DNA from: Butyriboletus loyo
Taxonomy: Eukaryota; Basidiomycota; Agaricomycetes; Boletales; Boletaceae
NCBI GenBank assembly: GCA_038093515.1
Contig: JBBPSI010000335.1
Location: forward strand, 1-21,885
Direction: 5' to 3'
DNA: 21,885 nucleotides
The notes beneath the pieces were generated by a model, which saw nothing but the letters and a program-made list of their open reading frames with translations, was not told the origin of the DNA and did no database searches. The position numbers were made by a program, and so were the translations under genes. Below, piece after piece: positions 9,891 to 18,542 of this stretch (its first letter is position 1; each line of letters starts with the position of its first letter).

Positions 9891-10668
9891 TTATGATATA
9901 TAGTAGAGTGTTTTGAAGAGGTTCTGGTAAATAAATGAAGTAGACTTTGACTGCGAATGGAAAAAGATGACTAACCCCCACTAGCCCAGGGGGGGCAAAG
10001 AAAGAAAGTAGAAGAAGGGTAAGTAGAATGACAGAGAAGGTGTGTGGTTTGTAACCCCAGGGCCATAGGTCCTGGCATGTTGTTTTTAACTGTTTTTAGG
10101 GTTAGGGTTAGGAGGAAACAAAAAAACCTTTGGTTTTTTTGTTGGATATGAGGCTTGAAAGGCTGAAAGTCTGTAAAAACAGATAACAGTGGGGCGCATC
10201 AGTAGCCTCACACCTGTTTCATCATATGACTCATCAGATCTGTTTTGGTCATTAAATCAGACAATTAGGCATGGATGGTCCTTGCTTTTATAGGCACAAT
10301 CTTGGTCCTTGCACATTACCTTGCAATAAGCTGATAGCAAAAATAGAAAGAAGACATGTCACTGGATATCCGTTGGAGTCACATTGCCCTAGCAACATTA
10401 ATCTCCATGTCACCTGGGAGTGGTACCTTGATCAGGGACCTGAATTTAATTTCTGCTCTGGTGGCATCTTCTTTTGCTTGATGTAACCTTATCTCATGAG
10501 AAGCAAACCTTATATGGATGGAGATTACCATGGGAATTGGGTCTAGCTCTGGAGATTTCTGTTGGAGTTTTACTAGAGATAAGATCCTGATTAGATCTGA
10601 TCTTTAAACTCCGACCCACATGCCAGGGGGGGCACTCCCAAGTCATTATCTTCACCTCTCTTGCTGGG
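9891..10668. other. No recognisable gene; small repeats only
   Basis: About 780 bp without a convincing ORF. It holds a short TTAGGG-like run at 10096-10112 and a 10-bp-arm hairpin CAAAAAAACC/GGTTTTTTTG at 10119-10141. G-runs after CCA occur near 9979 and 10623. A 71-codon plus-strand ORF at 10271-10486 has no recognisable feature and is probably chance. Confidence 0.4.
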
Positions 10669-11495
10669 GGTACTGTTACAGTTTTACCCCTAAGCGTACC
10701 CCGCCACTCGTTTTCCCACGCTCACGCGCCCCCGCCGCCCCCGCCATCTTGCAATGCCGCCCATCGCCTGCTCCTTAGTCGCCTAGTGGACGTTATCCAC
10801 TTCCCTGGTTGCTCCGCAAGTCTCAGTGTCGCTACACTGAGATAGCCCCTGTCTTCTCGCCCCGTTGGGCCGGACCCACAGCTGAGCTGTCGTGTCCTCT
10901 TATTCTTTATCCAATGACATTTGGTTCATCACGTGACTAGCACGTGATTAGATTACGATGTGTCAGTACCTTCGTGTCGAGACCCATATCCAAGGGCTCC
11001 GCCGTTCGCATCCCCTTTGCCCTGTGGGCCACACCTTGTGGACATCATCACTTCGTCTTCTGCTCTTCTCATTTGCTGACGATGTCGCCATCTTGCTCAG
11101 AGCTTCGCTCCCTCATTACCGGCACTTTGCCGCTTCCCCATTCACTGTTATGACTCACATCGACTCATAACCCCCTACTCTCGCTGCCATGCACAGCTCA
11201 GTCTGTGCACCATATGTATTAGTATATATACTCGCACTTAGGCTAGTACGAGTTCCCTAGCTAATTCTACGCATCTACCAAGTGCCTAGCAATCTAGCTT
11301 ATACCCCATCTGCCGATAGAGCCGATAAGCCTCAGCTCGATCTCGTCTGGTCGCCACCATACAACATCTCGCCAACACTTGCTCTGCAGAAGCCCGATAG
11401 CATCGTCTATGCGAGTCGGCCATCTTCCCGATTAGGCTCGAGCCCCTATTCAAGCGCTTGCTGCTAGTTGTTTCGCACTCCAGCTTAACAGGTAC
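10669..11495 (+). mobile_element. Solo LTR F (family 2) with 5-bp target duplication GGTAC
   Basis: The LTR is 10674-11490 (817 bp), TGTTACAGTTTTACC to CAGCTTAACA, flanked by GGTAC at 10669-10673 and 11491-11495. It is CpG-rich compared with its surroundings, so it is probably one of the youngest insertions. Like family 1 it has paired CACGTGA boxes (near 10930-10950), a CTCAGTCTGTGCACCAT stretch, TATATATA near 11224-11231 and a GAGTTCCCTAGC box after it, in the same order and direction. The rest of the sequence is different. I infer that the retroelements are related, with diverged LTRs. Small ORFs inside it are not credible genes. Confidence 0.92.
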
Positions 11496-11860
11496 TGGCC
11501 TTTAGGATTATGAGCCTGCTTTGGTGGCCAATCCCAGGTAATTTGAACCCTAGATCTACACCCAAAATGCCCCAATCAGGAAATAGGGTTTGCTATATGG
11601 AAACACCACTCTGAATATGAACATTATCATTGCTATATACTGTAGATCTATGAAGATTTGATCAAGTTATGAGAAAAATAGAAATAATGTAAATATATAT
11701 GTATCAATGTATTTTGAGATTGTGGCTGTAGTAGCACAGGCGTCCTGGCCACCCATGTGTACACAGCGCACTTTTGCTTATGTAAGCAATCCAACAAAAC
11801 TACTACATTCTGGCTACACAAGCAATACTAGACATTTGGTAATGAAAAATGCGCCATAAT
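11496..11860. other. No recognisable gene; one minisatellite-like unit
   Basis: Unassigned sequence. Near 11765-11795 the stretch ACAGCGCACTTTTGCTTATG followed by TAAGCAATC resembles the minisatellite unit at 16908-17105, so part of this segment may belong to the same dispersed repeat as the GTGTAG array that follows. Confidence 0.4.
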
Positions 11861-11878
11861 TATATGATAATGTGTATG

Positions 11879-11976
11879 ATAAGTGTAGCAAAAAGTTAGT
11901 AAAATGGTGTGGCCAAAGTGTTGTGAAAATGTTGTGAAAGTGTAGCAAAAAAAGTGTAGAAAAAAGTGTAGAAAGA
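11879..11976. repeat. GTGTAG low-complexity array, plus orientation only
   Basis: Repeated AAGTGTAGCAAAAA and AAAGTGTAGAAAA motifs, without a reverse half. It is followed within about 20 bp by the CACTAGTTGG palindromes that precede the Myb-like gene. Confidence 0.55.
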
Positions 11977-11996
11977 ATAGCGGGTCTCAAGTATGA

Positions 11997-12028
11997 CCAC
12001 TAGTTGGCCACTAGTTGGCCAACTAGTG
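11997..12028. repeat. Perfect 20-bp palindrome with an adjacent half copy
   Basis: CACTAGTTGGCCAACTAGTG at 12009-12028 is its own reverse complement, and one extra direct copy of CCACTAGTTGG precedes it (11998-12008). It lies 30 bp upstream of the first ATG of the Myb-like gene. It could be a binding site for a dimeric protein or the end of a transposon; neither is shown by the sequence. Confidence 0.7.
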
Positions 12029-12057
12029 ACTGATGTATCGAAAATTAGTCACTCACT

Positions 12058-13906
12058 ATGGTTGTGGGGTTCAGGCTCCGACTCAATCTTACCCCTCGCT
12101 CACCGTTAACGATGCCCAAGGACCTTCGACCCAAGAGCTGCTCAGCTATAAATCAAGGCAGCCTTTCTTCTTCATCCACCCTCCCTGCCGACTCCCATTC
12201 TGGTCGCAAAGTCAAGGCACCACTCATCCGTTGGGACAAGGACTGTGCTTCTCACACAACACGCCTCATTGAGTGGTTGAAGGAGCATGAAGCCACCCGG
12301 TTCAAGATATTTTCTGACTCCACCCAAGACGCCAAAGATGGCAATTGCAGGAAGGAGGTCTCAGGGACTTCAAGGGCCCATTACTATCGGGAGGCTGCCA
12401 AGGCCATCTTTGCAAACGATGATGATGCAGATGTTCAGTGCTACTCCCAGTTGCGCCCAGAGCTTTTTGTCGACAAGATCGACTGTCGTATAAAAGAGTA
12501 AGTCACATCATGACCCGTATACCTCTACTAACATTGTCATAGATTACGAAAGAGCTACAACAAGGCTAACAAGGAGCTTGGGCAAACTGGGGCAGGAAGG
12601 ACTTACGAGGAGCTGCAACAAGATCCGTCAAAGGGAAATATCATAGGTGGGTCGGCTTCCACTCAAATTTAGTCTCACTAACGCTTGAGTAGAGTCGATC
12701 ATCAAGTCGTTTCCATGGTGGCCCGACTTGCATGGGTTCTGGAGGACGAATCTGGGATTCAATACGTCTGCATCAACTGCCGACTCAGGCCAGGATTTCG
12801 AGGGTGACACCCTTGCCCTATTCAAACTTGGAAATACAGGCAGCGGACCCAGCTCCACAAATGAGACGGAAGTAGAGTACTCATCAGGTCCTGACAGTGG
12901 CGTTTCATTGCCACTTTTCCTTGACAGTCACACTCCCTCGCCTCTGAACAGCAGCATGCCCTCACCAGTTCCAATACCTCACATTGACCTGGCCCTCGAT
13001 CGCTTCGCATGGTTGCCTTTCAACAGCACCACCCCCTCGTCTTTCGACAACATTGCGCCATCTCTGCTTCATATGTGATCACCCCTCAATACCATGCCCT
13101 CTCCTTCGGTTCGCCATGGGTCACTGTCCCTTGGCGGTGGAACCACCACACCCACCGCTCATACGCATACTCCCAACAATGCGGATGAGCTTTTTTCTTC
13201 GTTTTTCCAGATGGATTTAGATGAGGATACTAACAATCTCCCCTCTGTCCCACCCCCTTCCTCTGGTCACCACCTAGGCGCTTTGCAACATGGTATGCGG
13301 TCCCCGGTCCCTCTCTCTTTTTGTGGGGGCACCCCATGTGTACTTCCTCCTCCTCCCATCTTGGGAAGGGTTGTTTCATTCTTGGACGACGAATCTGATT
13401 TTCCCATGCACCCCGTACCACACGTTGGTCACTGCAATCCTGGTGCTCCAGATTCAGACTCGTCCAACATATTGTGATCACTGTTCGCTGCGCGGTCGGT
13501 AGGTACAAATCCGGATCCACTATATGACATCCCCACTCCTCCCACCTCCACCACCGGTAGTAGCTCGCACCGGTCCAAGCATGCATCTGCTGCACCTCCG
13601 AATGCGAATCAGAGACTCGCAAAACAAGCCAAAGACCTTATCATGCGGGGGGTAAGTGTCGTGCACACACAAAGTCAGGATAAGCACAATCGCCGTGACG
13701 CGCACTATCGGGACAAGGCGGCTGAGTGGGAGCATCAAGAATGGATGGCGCAGCTCAATGCCGACCAACTGAAATGGCAGCAAGAGTTCAAGCTGAAGAT
13801 GGCTGAGTTGAAGGTAAGGCAACTCGAGCAGCAACTCGAGCTGGAAAAGACGCGGGCTAATCAGTTGTCACTGCCTGGGCATGGAAATATACCGCCGCTG
13901 CTCTAG
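12058..13906 (+). pseudogene. Myb/SANT-like DNA-binding protein gene, three exons, two in-frame TGA
   Basis: Exons 12058-12497, 12543-12646 and 12693-13906 join in frame through two GT-AG introns of 45 and 46 nt, giving about 585 codons. The first 190 residues after KAPLIRWDKDC look like the Myb/SANT- or trihelix-like domain common in fungal transposon-associated proteins: LIEWLKEHEATRFKIFSDST, then a TGAGRTYEEL segment and an FPWWPDLHGFWRTNLGFN block. A long Ser/Pro/Thr-rich middle follows, and the C-terminus (about 13670-13865) is a charged coiled coil (KWQQEFKLKMAELKVRQLEQ). TGA codons at 13076 and 13475 sit where CGA would fit. An alternative start is the ATG at 12112. It converges with the Harbinger transposase, so it may be the Myb-like partner protein of that element, although it is clearly richer in CpG than the transposase. 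Confidence 0.7.
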
Positions 13907-13954
13907 TTGTAGTCATCCACTTTTGTCATGTCGGATGCATCCGAACATTTACCT

Positions 13955-14033
13955 ACATATGTTGTCCGCTTGCTACATATGTATTCACTTTCATATGTTT
14001 TTTATACATATGTTTTTCAATTATTACATATGT
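13955..14033. repeat. Five ACATATGT palindromes in the 3' region between convergent genes
   Basis: ACATATGT occurs at 13955, 13975, 14006 and 14026, with a TCATATGT variant at 13991; spacing is 14-20 bp. It is AT-rich and lies between the Myb-like gene's stop and the transposase stop. It may be a protein-binding array or a 3' processing region. Function unknown. Confidence 0.55.
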
Positions 14034-14063
14034 TCTTTGGTTTCTTTTGTTGCAATAAGAAAT

Positions 14064-15210
14064 CTATATGTTCTGCAACAAAGTATTCATGATTTGCTGT
14101 CTGAATGCCTGTCCTGTTGATGTAGCAAGGCCATCATTCAACTCTGGTCCTTCCTCCTCATTCTCCAAGTCCCTATCCTGCCCTTGCCTTTGATACTCCT
14201 GTTCAAAGTCTGACATTGAGCTATTCAATCCAAGCTCTTTCTCAGTGTCAACAATCAGATTATGGAGAATCAAGCAGCAGCGAATCCATGTAGTTGCATA
14301 GTCCAGATTGGCTTGTGTTTGAATTCGGAAGCGCAGATCCAGAAGTGATTGGAAACGGCCTTTGAGGGAACCATAGAGATGCTCAGTTCGAACCTGTATC
14401 TGCAACTATTAAAGTCAAGTCAAAGAATAAAGAGATAGAATCCTTACTGATGATAAATAATTATTGAATGTTCTCTTGTCAGGTCCAAGACTTCCTCCAA
14501 CAGGTCTCTTGAATGGTGTAACACACCAAGTCTGACTGGAATAGGCTGAATCAGCCCAAAGCCACTCATTGGCACCAAAGAATTGATTAGGATGACGAGC
14601 AACACGAGTGTGTTGGAAAGCACTGGCATCATGAATGCTTCCTGGAAGACCAATTGCATAGTCCACAATCTTTAGATTGTGGGGGAGGATGACAACCTGA
14701 AATATAGTAAGTATCTATAATTGAAAAAGAATTGAAACCAACCTGATTTGTTACAGAGTATCTTGACTTTCTGTCAAAGAAGACCTCACCATGAAGTCCT
14801 GGCTTCTGGAAGAAATTGAAGGTTGTTCCATCAACACATAGAAAACCCCCTCTCCATGCTGGAATAGATCTAGCCTCAACCCAATTTTTTGTCCTTTCTT
14901 TTTCTGCATGGTCTTCTTCACAATTGATAGGATCAAAGTGTATAGCTTCATCATGCAAATGCAAGAGTGAAAGCATAACACGTTTGTAACAGTTATGGAT
15001 TGTACCAACAGCAACACCTGCCCATTCTGCCATATCTTGTGAAGTTGACAGTGTTTCTGTGGCCTGGACCTGGGAACCTTTCCTGTGGGAGTTAAAGACA
15101 CAATTTATGTCTGCAATCCTATGGTGACAGGCAGAAGCTAACTTAAAATCCCTGAAACAGGAAAAAGGAACTGTAGAAGATTTCTTCACCACACTTGACA
15201 CCTTGGCCAT
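14064..15210 (-). CDS. PIF/Harbinger-type transposase (DDE superfamily endonuclease), three exons or more
   Basis: On the minus strand, exons 15210-14743, 14696-14448 and 14399-14064 are joined through GT-AG introns of 46 and 48 nt, giving about 350 codons without internal stops. The order of motifs fits PIF/Harbinger transposases: an HTH-like segment WAGVAVGTIHNCYKRVMLSL, then FLCVDGTTFNFFQKPGLHGE with the first Asp, YAIGLPGSIHDASAF, WLWADSAY with the second Asp, and RTEHLYGSLKGRFQSL with the Glu. The usual length is near 400 residues, so the N-terminal 50 or so are probably in an upstream exon not resolved here (15211-15350); the first 40 residues given by this start may also include intron sequence. 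The frame is unusually intact for this window, although CpG-poor. The enzyme would cut and paste its element in the nucleus, normally with a Myb-like partner. Confidence 0.8.
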
Positions 15211-15412
15211 TCAGGCCAGGTACTTCATGAGATGGAATGGCAATGGCACCATTCATCAACATGGTGATTAGGGACAGCATCTCTAACAAGATAGTCAAAT
15301 TTGGTGAAAGGTCTCAGCCACAGCTGCTGGATGACTACAACAACAAAAGATAGAAGACAGCCCTTGTTCAAGCTGAAACTGCTTTAGCAGAGATTATCAC
15401 ATGAAAGGGATA
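15211..15412. other. Upstream region of the transposase, no clear feature
   Basis: It may contain the first exon of the transposase on the minus strand. I could not identify a Harbinger TIR or a 3-bp target duplication here. Confidence 0.3.
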
Positions 15413-15877
15413 TTATCAGCTGGAATCTCTCAGCTGGAGCTCACTGTCAGAAACTGAGAAGTGAAGACAGTGAGCTCCAAGCTACATGTGAAGCGCTCCA
15501 ACAACAGTAAATAATGCGCCACAATGTGGCTGACAGTATTACTAAGATAACATTCCAGAAATGTGCAGAGTGTGAAATAAGTAAATCTAACATCATTATC
15601 TGAGTAAAGGGTGTTCAGGGATTAACCACCAACTTGTGTTTCCCTTGTTAGATTTACTTATTTCGCACTCTGTGCATTTCTGGAGTGTTACCTTAGTCAT
15701 ACTGTCAGCCACATTGTGGCGCATTATTTACTGTTGTTGTAGTGCTTTACATGTAGCTTGGAGCTCACTGTCTTTGCTCCTCAGTTTCTGACAGTGAGCT
15801 CCAGGTATGTGAAGTTAGTTCTGCTCAAATATATGGTTTCTGATAGTGAGCTCCAGCTGTGAGGTTCCAGCTGCTAA
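15413..15877. mobile_element. Complete fold-back (long inverted repeat) element
   Basis: Left arm 15413-15591 and right arm 15647-15877 are inverted copies separated by a 55-bp spacer. Ends read TTATCAGCTGG on the left and CCAGCTGCTAA on the right. The right arm has a duplicated 20-bp block (CTGGAGCTCACTGTCAGAAA on its inverse) that the left arm has only once, which explains the 52-bp length difference. The arms contain TGCGCCACAATGTGGC. No ORF lies inside, so it is non-autonomous. A single arm of the same family lies at 9373-9604. Target duplication was not resolved. Confidence 0.85.
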
Positions 15878-15892
15878 CAAATGAACCCCAAA

Positions 15893-16736
15893 TCCAGTGT
15901 TATAATACTATATTATATCAATGCTTTTGAACTTATTATTTTATCTTTCAAATGTCACATGACCCTGTGCAGGTGATTGTGAGAAAGTACATGTGACTGA
16001 GTCTAGATAGAGCCTATGACATCACACCTCATGTACATACTTAATCTCTGTTATGCTTCTCTTCTCTTTGATCCCTGTACACTTCTTGGTCTACCCATGT
16101 ATAGTAGATTGTCACACACAGCTTGGTCTATGTGCCATCCTGTACAATATATAAAGGCTTGTGGTCCACTTGTCTAGTTTGCTGGAAATAGTTGAGAGAT
16201 TAATGTTATGATCTCTGGAGTAAACCCTACATAAAGTCACATGAGATTCCACTACCATTGCAGCACTACACAAGTGCTGGCAATGTAATAAGATAGAAGC
16301 TGTTTCCTTAGTCCCTCAACTGCTTCCAGCAAACAAGACAAGTGGTTAAAGCTAAGGGAACTTAGCCTAAACCACAAGCCTTTATATATTATACAGAATG
16401 GTGCACAGACCTAGCTGTGCATGTGATAAACTACTATACATGGTTAGACTAAGAAGCCAATGGTGATCAGAAAGAAGAGAAGCAGATGGAGATTAAGTAC
16501 ATGAGGTATGATGTCATAGTCTAGACTGATGATGTCATGGGTCATGTAACCTTTGAAAGTGAAAGGTGAAGTCTGAAAGCATGGAAATAATATAGTATTA
16601 TAATAATTAAGGTCTAAGCTATCCTCATTACCCTTGCCAGCTCTTTTGTGTAGAGCTGCAATGTTGGCATAACTGGCTTGTGGTGTATTCTGCTCAAATT
16701 ACTGCTGTCCTGTGTGCAAGAGGCCATACAATCCAG
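15893..16736 (+). mobile_element. Solo LTR C (family 1) with 5-bp target duplication TCCAG, interrupted by LTR D
   Basis: The LTR starts TGTTATAAT at 15898 and, after removing the nested LTR D and one ATTAA, runs on to about 16731 (about 427 bp of its own sequence). TCCAG lies at 15893-15897 and 16732-16736. The 3' end (ATACAA) differs from the usual TAACA, so the last bases are less certain. Its CACGTG boxes have decayed to CACATG and CAGGTG, and it has almost no CpG: an old copy. The TATA-like box is at about 16147-16158. Confidence 0.8.
16199..16610 (-). mobile_element. Solo LTR D (family 1), minus strand, nested in LTR C, target duplication ATTAA
   Basis: The LTR is 16204-16605 (402 bp), with its 5' end on the right. 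It begins TGTTATGATC on the left and ends ATTATAATA on the right, the C-to-T-changed form of ATTATAACA. ATTAA flanks both sides (16199-16203, 16606-16610), and the C sequence resumes exactly afterwards, so D is younger than C. The nesting creates an inverted LTR pair of the same family. Confidence 0.88.
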
Positions 16737-16907
16737 ACCAGCATGTTATGAGGCTCCCTAGGCCAGCTGGTCTAGGGTAGATTTAAACCCTAACCTGGAG
16801 TTTATCTGAATCCATTTTCTTTGTATACACCACTTTCTGCTCTGTCTCAGTCAGTGGGTTAGAATAGAATAGATCATGTGACAGTGGGTTGTAGCATGCC
16901 TCATCCA
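16737..16907. other. Short unassigned gap after LTR C
   Basis: No gene is recognised. A weak hairpin (AGACCAGC 16735-16742 with GCTGGTCT 16766-16773) overlaps a TGTTATGAGGC string that resembles the 3' end of LTR E, but no LTR follows it. Confidence 0.35.
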
Positions 16908-17105
16908 TCCTGGACAGACACTGCACTGCACACTTTTGCTTATGTAACATATACATTCCCACCCTCATACAGCTACAGCACCATTTGTCCTGGATGGACA
17001 CAGTGCACTGCATACCTTTGCTTATGTAAGCATCTACATTACCACACCAGCACTGTCCGTCCTGGACAGACATAGTGCACTGTGCACTTTTGCTAACATA
17101 ACCAT
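16908..17105. repeat. Minisatellite, three units of about 72-80 bp
   Basis: Units start TCCTGGACAGACA at 16908, TCCTGGATGGACA at 16988 and TCCTGGACAGACA at 17060. Each continues with a GTGCACTG..CACTTTTGCT stretch (the first with a variant beginning) and then an ACAT/CCA-rich tail. A related unit lies near 11765-11795. It directly precedes the second copy of the GTGTAG/CTACAC repeat. Confidence 0.75.
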
Positions 17106-17149
17106 CCATATGTGGTACATCACTTGAATACCAATCTTTCCTACACTTA

Positions 17150-18070
17150 TTAGCCTTTTCTGTATTCCATTGTTTGGATCATGGCTGTGCTCAGATCTTC
17201 TCATACTCATAAGCAGAGTGGTAGGTAACATTCCCACGAGAAAAAAAGGTATAAGTGTCATGTGACCAATTGCTAAACTGGGTGAGATATAAGCAAAATA
17301 GTTGAAAAAAGCCAGTGAGCATGGGAAAATTGAGTGCATTTTTTAAGTAGGAAAGTGTAGCTAAAAGTGTAGCTAAAAGTGTACAAAAAAGCGGACATGA
17401 AGTGGAATAAAGTGTAGCAAAACAAGGGGAGACAGTGTAGAGAAATTGTAGCCAGTGAAAGAAGGGTAGTAGAGGGTATGGAAAGTGTAGCAAAAAATGG
17501 TAGTAGAGTGTAAGCAATGTCTAGCCTAAGTGTAGAAAAAGTCTCACAAAAGTCTAGAACAAGTGTACTGAAAGTCTACACAAAGTGTAGGTAAAGTGTA
17601 GCAAGCAGCATGTGGTGAGGTGGTGAAACATTTTGTAGACATTTATTCTGGTTTCTGTACACTGTTTGGTACAGCTTTTCCTATACTTTTTGTAGACTTT
17701 GCTAGATATGTTCCTACACTTTTTGTACACTTTTATTACGCTTTTTTGTACACTTTTTGTACACTTCTGGTAGACTCTTACTGCACTCTTACTACACTTT
17801 TATACACCTTTGCTGGACTTTGCCTACACTATTTGTGCACTTTTATTTCATATTTTTGCACACTTTAGTAGACATGTTTATAGACTTTTTGTAGACTTGT
17901 GGTACACTCTACTAGACACTTTTGTACAGTTTGGTAGACTTTTTTGGTAGACTCTTTGTATACTCTGAGTGGGCTTGTGGTGGATGACTGTTTGCTACAC
18001 TTTTGTACACATTTTGCACACTTCTATTTCGCATTTTTACATACTTTATGAGGACATTTATTACACTCTA
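17150..18070. repeat. GTGTAG/CTACAC inverted low-complexity array, copy 2
   Basis: Block order is the same as at 8580-9170: a GTTTGGATCATGGCTGTGCT stretch, a CATGTGACCAATTG segment, GAGCATGGGAAAATTGAGTG, forward AAAGTGTAG motifs (about 17345-17610), a GTGGTGAGGTGGTGAAA switch near 17610-17630, then reverse TTTTTGTACACTTT motifs to about 18070. The reverse half is longer than in copy 1. ORFs in it are compositional artefacts. Confidence 0.65.
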
Positions 18071-18071
18071 T

Positions 18072-18293
18072 ATGGATAGTACTGCTCCTGCCACTTCATA
18101 TGAACATGTCATGGCATTCTTGCAGAGCTGTCCCATTGCTTTCCCTGAAGGTAATAGGGCTTCTAAGCATGACAGGAACAACCCCCAGGGTCCCTGGTAT
18201 TTTATTTCACATGAATCTCCTACCTTGCCTCCTGCCCTCCAGACAAAGATTGATTTTTGTAGCCACCAATATGCTAGCTATAAACAAGAATGA
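18072..18293 (+). CDS. Short ORF, possible first exon of P2, unknown function
   Basis: An ATG at 18072 begins a 73-residue reading frame (MDSTAPATSYEHVMAFLQS to HQYASYKQE) with normal protein composition, starting right after the low-complexity array. It lies about 280 bp upstream of the first clear P2 coding stretch and in the same direction. It could be a 5' exon of P2 or an independent fragment. I do not recognise it, and no intron boundary joining it to P2 was convincing. Confidence 0.35.
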   Translation: MDSTAPATSYEHVMAFLQSCPIAFPEGNRASKHDRNNPQGPWYFISHESPTLPPALQTKIDFCSHQYASYKQE

Positions 18294-18542
18294 GGGTACT
18301 CCTACCATTGTGAAACCCTCTGAACATGATGGTAATACTGGCTAAACCTAATAAAATCAGCTGGGCAAACAGTATGATCTTGCTTTCCTGCCTCCATACT
18401 GACTCATTATGAGGGCTCATTGAGATGCATGGGTTGTGGGTAGTCATGATATACAACAAAGGTGAGTGGTACGCTCTTTTGTTTATTCGGTCTTTTGAAA
18501 CTGAGGGCAAGGGGTGGGGCAGGCATAGATCTGGTGAACAAA

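Noticed and set aside
10096..10112. TTAGGG-like repeat, possible telomere relic
   Set aside because: Fewer than three units and surrounded by unrelated sequence; too short to mean anything.
9978..10635. CCAGGGGGGG strings near 9979 and 10623 as ends of a DNA transposon
   Set aside because: Both are in the same orientation, so they are not inverted terminal repeats, and no target duplication was found.
11282..11467. Small plus-strand ORFs at 10944-11467
   Set aside because: They lie wholly inside solo LTR F, which is bounded by a GGTAC duplication; no protein features.
13230..13622. Minus-strand ORF antisense to the Myb-like gene
   Set aside because: Shadow of the CpG-rich, low-complexity third exon; no recognisable domain.
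14629..15210. 193-codon minus-strand ORF taken as a complete unspliced protein
   Set aside because: Its last 38 or so residues read through an intron (14697-14742) into the next exon in the wrong frame; the spliced model restores the transposase motifs.
16744..16760. TGTTATGAGGC string similar to the end of LTR E, possible eighth LTR
   Set aside because: No matching other end and no target duplication were found; the similarity does not extend.
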